DNA from: Candidatus Muproteobacteria bacterium RIFCSPHIGHO2_01_FULL_65_16
GTDB lineage: Bacteria > Pseudomonadota > Gammaproteobacteria > Acidiferrobacterales > Sulfurifustaceae
Reading direction: 5' to 3'
Length of the DNA stretch: 6,451 nucleotides
Assembly (NCBI GenBank): GCA_001785175.1
Contig: MFSY01000074.1
Location: 1-6,451 of the forward strand
Shown: positions 1 to 4,980 of the stretch, in pieces
Layout of the letters: the number at the start of each line of letters is the position of its first letter
Numbering within the stretch: position 1 is the stretch's first letter
The notes under the pieces: model-generated
Database searches by the model: none
Told to the model about the DNA's origin: nothing
The model's input: the letters and a program-made list of their open reading frames with translations, nothing else
Translations under genes and position numbers: made by a program

Positions 1-100
1 GTGCTCTCCCACGGGCTACTGTGTCGATCCCAAAGGGCCATCGATCTGTCACGCCCAAAACACTCACAGTCTATTATGCTCGTAAACATACAAGGGTCGG

Positions 101-161
101 GGTGAGGGCCAAGCAGCGCAAAAAACGGCCCTCATCCTGTCCTTCTCCCGCGGGGAGAAGG
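101..161. repeat. GC-rich double-hairpin intergenic repeat
   Basis: Two hairpins can be drawn. The first pairs GGTGAGGGCC (101-110) with GGCCCTCATC (127-136), with one G-U pair and an A-rich 16-nt loop. The second pairs CCTTCTCCC (141-149) with GGGAGAAGG (153-161) around a 3-nt loop. The CCCTCATCC...CTTCTCCC layout resembles dispersed intergenic repeats common in proteobacteria. It might also terminate transcription from an upstream gene outside the window, but no U-tract follows the second stem. No second copy is visible here, so its repeat status is inferred from resemblance. Confidence 0.4.
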
Positions 162-212
162 GGCCCGGGGCTTGTCGGGATGCGCACTATTTATCGTTCT
201 CCTCAGGTAAGT

Positions 213-300
213 CGTCATTCCGGCGCAAGCCGGAATCCAGGCTTTGAAAAAACATCGGCCGTAAGGCCGATTCTGGATGCCAGCTTTCGCTGGCATGACG
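213..300. repeat. Complete REP/BIME-like palindromic repeat, copy 1
   Basis: This is an 88-bp element with outer ends CGTCAT (213-218) and ATGACG (295-300) in inverted orientation. Inside are three perfect hairpins: ATTCCGGC/GCCGGAAT (217-224 with 229-236, loop GCAA), ATCGGCC/GGCCGAT (254-260 with 265-271, loop GTAA) and ATGCCAGC/GCTGGCAT (277-284 with 289-296, loop TTTC). CCAG (237-240) can also pair with CTGG (273-276), giving a branched fold. Related copies occur at 1196-1256, 1581-1656 and 6369-6451, so it is a true dispersed repeat. The class resembles REP/BIME elements; no transposase is visible in the window. Confidence 0.85.
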
Positions 301-398
301 GCTTTACTGTTTGTTCAGAACTTAGCCGTATACCGGGCCCGGTCTCCCGGCGGCGCGCCGCGCGACAGTTTTGCCAGGCGGGGCGCCGGCGCGCCATA

Positions 399-1184
399 AT
401 GGCGCGACCGGGCCACCCACAGACCGCGCCGCAAGTGAAAAGGATCCTGTCCGCCGCAGTCGTTTTGTTCCTGCTCCCGACCGGACACGCGCGGGCGCAG
501 GACGCCGCCGCGATCGTGAAGGCCGCGATCGACTACTGGCGCGATGTCTCCTCGTATTCGGTCGTGGACATGACCATCCACCGTCCCGACTGGGAGCGCA
601 CCATGACGATCCGCGTCTGGACCCGCGGCCAGAAGCAATCGCTGGTGCGCGTGATCGCGCCCCCGAAGGACTCCGGCAACTCGACGCTGCTGCTCGACAA
701 CGACATGTGGAGCTTCAGCCCCAAGATCAACCGCGTGATCAAGATCCCGTCGAGCATGATGAACCAGAGCTGGATGGGCTCGGATTTCTCCAACAACGAC
801 CTGGCCAAGGCCGACGACCTGATCGAGCAGTACACCCACAGGCTGCTGCGCACCGAGGCCCACGAGGGGCGCAAGGTCTACGTGATCGAATCCGTTCCGC
901 ACGAGGACGCGCCCGTGGTCTGGGGCCGCGAGGTGGTCAAGATCCGCGAGGATTACCTGATGCTGGACCACGCCTTCTACGACCAGAAGGACGTGCTCGT
1001 CAAAAAGCTCGTGACCCTGGAGATCAGGCCCATGGGCGGCAAGCTCGTCGCATCGCACGAGCGCATGCAGAAGGCGGACGCCCCGGGCGAATGGACCGAG
1101 GTGGTGACGCGCGAGGTGCGGTTCGCCCTCGATCTGCCGCGCGCCACTTTCACGCTGACGAACCTGCGCAACCCGCGGGAGTGA
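399..1184 (+). CDS. LolA-like outer membrane lipoprotein-sorting protein
   Basis: This is a predicted periplasmic protein of 261 residues with the LolA-like fold of the 'outer membrane lipoprotein-sorting protein' family, which is thought to bind acyl chains and carry lipidated cargo across the periplasm. An N-terminal signal peptide is visible (VKR, then a hydrophobic stretch at about residues 16-27, with likely cleavage after ARA at residues 31-33). The family hallmark follows: a W-S-F-x-P-K segment (residues 104-109) and M-G-S-D-F (126-130), with a C-terminal F-T-L-T-N-L-R. ATG 399 is the first start beyond the repeat DNA. GTG 435 would give a neater 249-residue precursor with an ordinary signal peptide and may be the true start; neither has a strong ribosome binding site. 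The gene precedes two FtsX-type permeases and an ATPase, which supports a role as carrier for that transporter. Family assignment is firm; the cargo is unknown. Confidence 0.88.
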   Translation: MARPGHPQTAPQVKRILSAAVVLFLLPTGHARAQDAAAIVKAAIDYWRDVSSYSVVDMTIHRPDWERTMTIRVWTRGQKQSLVRVIAPPKDSGNSTLLLDNDMWSFSPKINRVIKIPSSMMNQSWMGSDFSNNDLAKADDLIEQYTHRLLRTEAHEGRKVYVIESVPHEDAPVVWGREVVKIREDYLMLDHAFYDQKDVLVKKLVTLEIRPMGGKLVASHERMQKADAPGEWTEVVTREVRFALDLPRATFTLTNLRNPRE

Positions 1185-1195
1185 CACTTAAATTT

Positions 1196-1256
1196 GTCAT
1201 TCCGGCGCGGGCCTGCCCCGGCAAGATGTAAGCCGGGAGCCTGAATCCAGCGTCAT
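1196..1256. repeat. GTCATTCC palindromic repeat, copy 2 (single-arm, diverged)
   Basis: This copy starts 11 nt after the stop codon of the LolA-like gene with GTCATTCCGGC. Its outer stem ATTC/GAAT (1199-1202 with 1243-1246) and inner stem CCCGGC/GCCGGG (1217-1222 with 1232-1237) form one long imperfect hairpin. The GGCCTGCCCCGGCA core matches copy 4 and not copy 1, so two subtypes exist. It lacks the second arm (ATGCCAGC/GCTGGCAT) and ends in CGTCAT (1251-1256), only 7 nt before the start of the nuclease gene. Confidence 0.7.
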
Positions 1257-1263
1257 ATAAACC

Positions 1264-1554
1264 ATGTCGAAGCAGCCATGTGTTTATATTCTGGCCAGTG
1301 ATCGTATTGGCACGCTTTACGTGGGTGTGACCTCTGATCTGATAAAGCGTGTCTGGGGGCACAAGAATAATGTGGTCCCCGGATTCACGAAACGATACGG
1401 TGTGCACGATCTGGTGTGGTATGAATTGCATGATTCCATGGAATCCGCCATTACGCGAGAAAAGGCGATCAAGGCGTGGAAACGAAATTGGAAGCTGGCG
1501 CTGATCGAAAAGGAGAATCCGCTGTGGAAGGATCTCTATCCCGAATTGCTCTAG
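1264..1554 (+). CDS. Small GIY-YIG family endonuclease
   Basis: This is a 96-residue single-domain GIY-YIG nuclease, the compact type similar to the URI-domain or UvrC N-terminal fold (COG2827-like). The expected landmarks are present: V-Y-I-L (residues 7-10) standing for GIY, L-Y-V-G-V-T (18-23) standing for YIG, R29 and H33 in the helix after the second strand, G-F-T-K-R-Y (40-45), the metal-binding Glu E66 in I-T-R-E-K-A-I-K, and N-P-L-W-K-D-L near the C-terminus. The domain appears intact and complete. Its natural substrate is not established for this subgroup. The ATG lies 7 nt downstream of a palindromic repeat, and no Shine-Dalgarno sequence is visible. Base composition is near half GC by eye, against roughly two thirds in the flanking genes, suggesting acquisition separate from the operon. 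No link to lipid transport is evident. Confidence 0.88.
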   Translation: MSKQPCVYILASDRIGTLYVGVTSDLIKRVWGHKNNVVPGFTKRYGVHDLVWYELHDSMESAITREKAIKAWKRNWKLALIEKENPLWKDLYPELL

Positions 1555-1580
1555 GAACCTGTGCGGCATACCGCCCAGGT

Positions 1581-1656
1581 CGTCATTCCAGCGCAAGCTG
1601 GAATCCAGGACATATTATCCTAAATACACTGGATGCCAGCTTTCGCTGGCATGACG
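1581..1656. repeat. Complete REP/BIME-like palindromic repeat, copy 3
   Basis: This is a 76-bp element with outer ends CGTCAT (1581-1586) and ATGACG (1651-1656). Hairpin 1 pairs ATTCCAGC with GCTGGAAT (1585-1592 with 1597-1604, loop GCAA). Hairpin 2 pairs ATGCCAGC with GCTGGCAT (1633-1640 with 1645-1652, loop TTTC) and is identical to that in copy 1. The central hairpin of copy 1 is absent and replaced by an AT-rich spacer. Compared with copy 1, hairpin 1 carries a G-to-A change on the left arm matched by a C-to-T change on the right arm. The element ends 18 nt before the first permease gene. Confidence 0.85.
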
Positions 1657-1674
1657 GCGTAAGTTGAGCCTGAC

Positions 1675-2904
1675 ATGACCATCACCCTGCGACTGGCGTG
1701 GCGTAACCTCTGGCGGCATCCGCGCCGCACCTGGCTCACGGCCGCGGCCATCGCCTTTTCCGCCATGCTGCTGGTGTTCATGATCACCCTCCAACTCGGC
1801 GCCTACGACATGGTGCTCGACAACAGTCTGCGCATATTCACCGGGCAGATGCAGATCCAGCGCGCGGGCTACCTCGACAAGCCGCAGATGCGCACCACCA
1901 TCCCGGACGCGCGCCGCCTGGCGCAGGAGCTGCGCCGCGCCACCGGCCTCGCGGCCGTCGCCGCGCGCGCCCAGGGGTTTGCGCTCGCCGCGAGCGGGAC
2001 GCGCAGCTACGGCGTGCCGGTGATCGGGGTGGAGCCGGAGCACGAGTGGCGGGTGTCCACCCTCCCGCACGTCATCAAGAGTGGGCGCTATCTCGCGGCC
2101 GTGGACGCGCGCGAGGTCGTGCTGGGCGCGGCGCTGGCGCGCAACCTGAAGATCCGGGTCGGCGACGAGCTGACGCTGCTCGGCGCCGGCAAGGACGGCT
2201 CGACCGCGGCCACGGTGCTGCCGGTGGTGGGGCTGTTCGAGAGCGGCAACCTCGATCTGGATCGGCAACTGGTGCAGCTGCCGCTGGTCACGTTCCAGGA
2301 TGTCTTCAGCATGGACGGCGACGCCCACGTCATCGTGATCTCCGGCGACAGCCTCGATGACATGGGGCGCGCCCTGACGCTCGTCGGCGCGCACATGCCG
2401 GCGGGGCCCAATCTGGTGCTGCTCGGCTGGGAGCGGCTGATCCCGGGCCTGAAGCAGCTGATCCAGGCGGACATGGTGCAGAACTGGTTCATGTACATCT
2501 CGCTCATCGTGGTCGTCACCTTCAGCATCCTCAACACCTTTCTCATGTCGGTGCTCGAGCGTACGCGCGAGTTCGGCCTCATGCTCGCGCTCGGCGCGCG
2601 GCCGCTGCGCATCGGCGGGCTGGTGCTGCTCGAATCCACGCTGCTCGCGCTCATGGGGCTCGCCATCGGCATCGCGCTCGGGTTCTGCATCGCACTGTAC
2701 TTTTATTTCACGGGCTTCAGCTTTCCCGGGATGAAGGAGATCCACGCGCAGTTCGGCCTGCCCGGCGTGATCACGCCCAAGATCTCGCTCCTGACGCTGA
2801 CCCTCGGGCCGGCGGTGATCTTCGCCTTCACCGCCGCGGCCTCGCTCTATCCGGCGCTGCGCATCCGCCGGCTCGCGCCGGTGGACGCCATGCGCACGGT
2901 CTAG
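1675..2904 (+). CDS. ABC transporter permease, FtsX/MacB-LolCE type (first)
   Basis: This 409-residue inner-membrane permease of the FtsX-like (type VII, MacB/LolCE) class couples cytoplasmic ATP hydrolysis to movements in the periplasm rather than forming a classical channel. The topology fits the class: a short cytoplasmic start (L-A-W-R-N-L-W-R-H, residues 7-15), TM1 at about 20-42, a large periplasmic domain at about 43-268, then three TM segments at about 270-293, 315-343 and 372-392. The cytoplasmic loop after TM2 holds E-R-T-R-E-F-G (295-301), the conserved coupling segment that contacts the ATPase. The C-terminus A-S-L-Y-P-A-L-R is also typical. The start is ATG 1675 with only a weak upstream GAG as ribosome binding site; the leader is repeat DNA. 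It is paralogous to the next gene, so the two probably form a heterodimer. The substrate is inferred to be a lipid or lipoprotein from the LolA-like neighbour. Confidence 0.92.
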   Translation: MTITLRLAWRNLWRHPRRTWLTAAAIAFSAMLLVFMITLQLGAYDMVLDNSLRIFTGQMQIQRAGYLDKPQMRTTIPDARRLAQELRRATGLAAVAARAQGFALAASGTRSYGVPVIGVEPEHEWRVSTLPHVIKSGRYLAAVDAREVVLGAALARNLKIRVGDELTLLGAGKDGSTAATVLPVVGLFESGNLDLDRQLVQLPLVTFQDVFSMDGDAHVIVISGDSLDDMGRALTLVGAHMPAGPNLVLLGWERLIPGLKQLIQADMVQNWFMYISLIVVVTFSILNTFLMSVLERTREFGLMLALGARPLRIGGLVLLESTLLALMGLAIGIALGFCIALYFYFTGFSFPGMKEIHAQFGLPGVITPKISLLTLTLGPAVIFAFTAAASLYPALRIRRLAPVDAMRTV

Positions 2905-2907
2905 CCC

Positions 2908-4140
2908 ATGCGCGCGTTCTCGCTCCCGCTGCTGCTGACGCTCGCCTGGCGCAACCTCTGGCGCCACAGCGGGCGCACGTTCGCCATCCTGTTCGCGCTC
3001 GCGCTCGGCGTCTGGTCCATGGTGTCGATCGCGGCGCTGGTGCGCGGCTCGCTCGAGCAGCAGCTCACCAAGGCGATCGAGAACCTCACCGGCCATATCC
3101 AGATCCACGCGCCCGGCTACCGCGACGATCCGGCGATCGAGCACCGGATGCCGCCGCCGGGCCCGGCGCTGCGCGCGGCGCTGGCGCGGCCGGAGGTCAC
3201 GGCCTGGGCCGGGCGCGTGCGCGTGCCGGCGGTGGTGGCGAGCGAGCGCGAGTCGGCCGGGGTCACGCTCGTGGGCATCGAGCCGGCGCGCGAGCGCGGG
3301 TTGTCCTTCATCGCCAAGGCGGTGACCGCGGGGCGCTATCTCGAATCGGCGGACGAGCCGGGGCTGCTGCTCGGGCGCAAGCTCGCCGAGCGCCTGGAGA
3401 CCGAGCTCGGCCGGCGCGTGGTGGTGATGAGCCAGGGGGTGGACAACGACATCGCCGACCGCGGGTTTCGCGTCGTCGGCGTCTTCGACACCACGCCGGA
3501 GGCGACCGAGACCAATTTCGTCTTCGTCGGCCGCGCAACCGCGCAGCGGATGCTGCAACTGGGCGACGGCATTTCCGAGATCGCGCTCATGACCCCCGAG
3601 CGCAACCGGCTCGAGCCCATGCTCTCCGAGTTGGAATCCGTCGCGCCCGGACTCGACGTGCAGCCCTGGACGCGGCTCGAGCCGATGCTGGTGCTCACCG
3701 AGACCGTCACCGACACGATTCTCATCATCTGGTATACCATCGTGTTCGTCGCCATGTCCTTCGGGCTGGTGAACACGCTGCTCATGGCGGTGTTCGAGCG
3801 CACGCGCGAGTTCGGTCTGTTTCAGGCGCTCGGCATGCCGCCGCGGCATATCCTGGGGCAGGTGTTGATGGAGTCGCTGATCCTGTTGCTGGTCGCGCTC
3901 GCCGGCGGCAACCTCATGGCCTGGGCGACCATCGCCGGGCTCGAGGGCGGCATTGATCTCTCGGCGTTCGCCCAGGGGCTGGAGATGGTCGGCGTGAGCC
4001 CGGTGATCTACCCGGCCTTCGCCGTGTCCGACGCCGCCGCGGCCAATTCCCTGGTGTTCGTGCTCGGGTTGGCCGCGAGCCTCTATCCCGCCTGGCGCGC
4101 GGCGCGCTACGTGCCGGTGGAAGCAATCACGAGGGTCTGA
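2908..4140 (+). CDS. ABC transporter permease, FtsX/MacB-LolCE type (second)
   Basis: This 410-residue permease has the same layout as the preceding gene: TM1 at about residues 24-45, a periplasmic domain at about 46-266, and TM segments at about 270-294, 317-344 and 379-395. Shared landmarks include L-A-W-R-N-L-W-R-H (12-20), the L-T-G-H-I-Q-I-H strand (60-67), coupling motif E-R-T-R-E-F-G (297-303) and A-S-L-Y-P-A-W-R (390-397). The pair therefore arose by duplication, as in LolC/LolE. The ATG lies 3 nt after the stop of the first permease and has no clear Shine-Dalgarno sequence, so translational coupling is likely. The periplasmic domains differ much more than the membrane ends, which suggests division of labour, for example one partner docking the LolA-like carrier. 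Which partner does this cannot be told from sequence. Confidence 0.92.
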   Translation: MRAFSLPLLLTLAWRNLWRHSGRTFAILFALALGVWSMVSIAALVRGSLEQQLTKAIENLTGHIQIHAPGYRDDPAIEHRMPPPGPALRAALARPEVTAWAGRVRVPAVVASERESAGVTLVGIEPARERGLSFIAKAVTAGRYLESADEPGLLLGRKLAERLETELGRRVVVMSQGVDNDIADRGFRVVGVFDTTPEATETNFVFVGRATAQRMLQLGDGISEIALMTPERNRLEPMLSELESVAPGLDVQPWTRLEPMLVLTETVTDTILIIWYTIVFVAMSFGLVNTLLMAVFERTREFGLFQALGMPPRHILGQVLMESLILLLVALAGGNLMAWATIAGLEGGIDLSAFAQGLEMVGVSPVIYPAFAVSDAAAANSLVFVLGLAASLYPAWRAARYVPVEAITRV

Positions 4141-4154
4141 GTTTATGGACGACT

Positions 4155-4236
4155 CAACGCGGAGGCGCAAAGGCGCAGAGAAAAACTTCTTGGATTTTCA
4201 AAAAGAAAATCTCTGTGTCTCCGTGTCCCAGCGTTG
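4155..4236. repeat. CGCAAAGG-type inverted repeat between permease and ATPase genes
   Basis: The left arm (4155-4184, starting CAACGCGGAGGCGCAAAGG) and right arm (4209-4236, ending GTGTCCCAGCGTTG) form a long imperfect inverted repeat. At the tip, ATTTTC (4194-4199) pairs with GAAAAT (4205-4210) around five A residues. It shares the 14-nt string GGCGCAAAGGCGCA (4164-4177) with the element at 4990-5099 in the same orientation. The RNA form would be a large hairpin inside the operon, able to affect decay or readthrough between permease and ATPase. It fills most of the 137-nt gap before the ATPase ATG. Confidence 0.75.
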
Positions 4237-4277
4237 AAAACCAATAGATCGGAACTTTGAAGATCGCGGACAAGTGC

Positions 4278-4979
4278 ATGGATCAGTCAACGGAACACAC
4301 GGTCGTCTGTCGCGGGGTAAGCAAGGTCTATCGCCAGGACGCCGTGGCGGTGCCGGCGCTCACCGACGTCGCGCTGGAAATCCCGAAGCAGGATTTCGTC
4401 TGTCTCTCCGGGCCGTCCGGGTCGGGCAAGACCACGCTGCTCAACCTCATCGGCGGCCTCGACCGGCCCACCAGCGGCGAGATCAGCGTGGACGGCCGGC
4501 GCATTGATCTCATGGACAAGGGTGAGCTGGCCGAGCTCAGGCTCAGGCGCATCGGCTTCGTGTTCCAGGCCTACAATCTCATTCCGGTGCTGAGCGCGCG
4601 CGAGAACGTCGAGTTCGTGATGCAGCTTCAGGGCGTGAGCGCGGCGGAACGCGCCGCGAGAGCGCGCGCCATCCTGAAGGAGGTCGGGCTCGAAGGGCTG
4701 GAGGACCGCCGCCCCGGCGAGCTCTCCGGCGGCCAGCAGCAACGCGTGGCCGTGGCGCGCGCGATCGTCTCCGAGCCGTCGCTCGTGCTCGCCGACGAGC
4801 CGACCGCCAACCTCGATTCCAAGACCGCCGAGAACCTGATGCAGCTTCTGCGGCACATGAACACCGAGCACAGCGTGACCTTCGTCTTCTCGACCCACGA
4901 CAAGCTCGTGATGGATTTCTCGCGCCGGCTCATCACGCTGCGCGACGGGCGGATCGTGGACGATGTAAGAAGAGAATGA
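4278..4979 (+). CDS. ABC transporter ATP-binding protein, LolD/MacB type
   Basis: This is a 233-residue nucleotide-binding subunit that powers the two FtsX-type permeases encoded just upstream. All motifs are intact: Walker A G-P-S-G-S-G-K-T-T (residues 45-53), Q-loop Q97 in F-V-F-Q-A-Y-N-L-I-P-V-L (a context typical of the LolD/MacB/FtsE group), signature L-S-G-G-Q-Q-Q-R (149-156), Walker B L-V-L-A-D-E-P with catalytic E174, D-loop N-L-D (178-180) and switch His H207 in F-S-T-H-D-K. Length is normal for the family. ATG 4278 is preferred, with GCGGA at 4265-4269 as a plausible ribosome binding site; an in-frame TTG at 4257 would add seven residues. The gene is separated from the permeases by a repeat element and ends one base before the next start codon, so it is probably co-transcribed with the barrel gene. 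Confidence 0.95.
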   Translation: MDQSTEHTVVCRGVSKVYRQDAVAVPALTDVALEIPKQDFVCLSGPSGSGKTTLLNLIGGLDRPTSGEISVDGRRIDLMDKGELAELRLRRIGFVFQAYNLIPVLSARENVEFVMQLQGVSAAERAARARAILKEVGLEGLEDRRPGELSGGQQQRVAVARAIVSEPSLVLADEPTANLDSKTAENLMQLLRHMNTEHSVTFVFSTHDKLVMDFSRRLITLRDGRIVDDVRRE

Positions 4980-4980
4980 T

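Larger units (their letters stand above)
1..398. other. Non-coding leader region with repeats, no supported gene
   Basis: I see no credible gene here. The reading frame of the following gene is open back to position 21, but its translation runs through repeat DNA and gives the low-complexity peptide typical of translated palindromic repeats, so it is not taken as coding. The stretch holds a double hairpin at 101-161, a three-hairpin repeat at 213-300, and a very GC-rich segment at 338-398 with two GGCGCGCC octamers (352-359 and 388-395). No convincing sigma70 promoter was found. Positions 1-100 show nothing recognisable. Confidence 0.6.
1196..1656 (+). mobile_element. Candidate cassette: GIY-YIG gene between palindromic repeats
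   Basis: The GIY-YIG gene lies between two GTCATTCC-type repeats. The outermost ends of this 460-bp stretch are imperfect inverted repeats: the left end GTCATTCCGGC (1196-1206) matches the reverse complement of the right end GCTGGCATGAC (1645-1655) at 9 of 11 positions. The same ends bound the 88-bp gene-free repeat at 213-300. The gene has visibly lower GC than its neighbours and splits an otherwise coherent transport operon. An alternative is that the gene merely sits between two independent repeats, since 1581-1656 alone is a complete element. No target-site duplication is clear. Confidence 0.3.

Noticed and set aside
213..300. CRISPR array or tRNA-like cloverleaf
   Set aside because: The hairpins differ in sequence and are not regularly spaced repeats with unique spacers, and no tRNA hallmarks (T-loop GTTCNA, CCA end) are present.
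304..334. Possible sigma70 promoter before the LolA-like gene (TTTACT or TTGTTC with TATACC)
   Set aside because: Spacers are 19 and 12 nt and the hexamers match poorly, so it is not supportable.
21..398. N-terminal extension of the LolA-like protein back to position 21
   Set aside because: The extension is translated from hairpin repeats and has no family similarity; a signal peptide starts at about codon 435.
1150..1596. 148-codon minus-strand frame over the nuclease gene
   Set aside because: It is antisense to an intact GIY-YIG gene with all landmark residues, its own product shows no domain, and its ends lie in repeat DNA.
1476..1667. 63-codon + strand frame overlapping the end of the nuclease gene
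   Set aside because: It is a frame-shifted shadow of the nuclease followed by translated palindromic repeat, a common spurious product.
1615..4170. 851-codon open frame on the minus strand across both permease genes
   Set aside because: It is antisense to two well-supported permeases, its product is rich in Arg, His, Asp and Gln with no recognisable domain, and long antisense frames are expected in GC-rich coding DNA.
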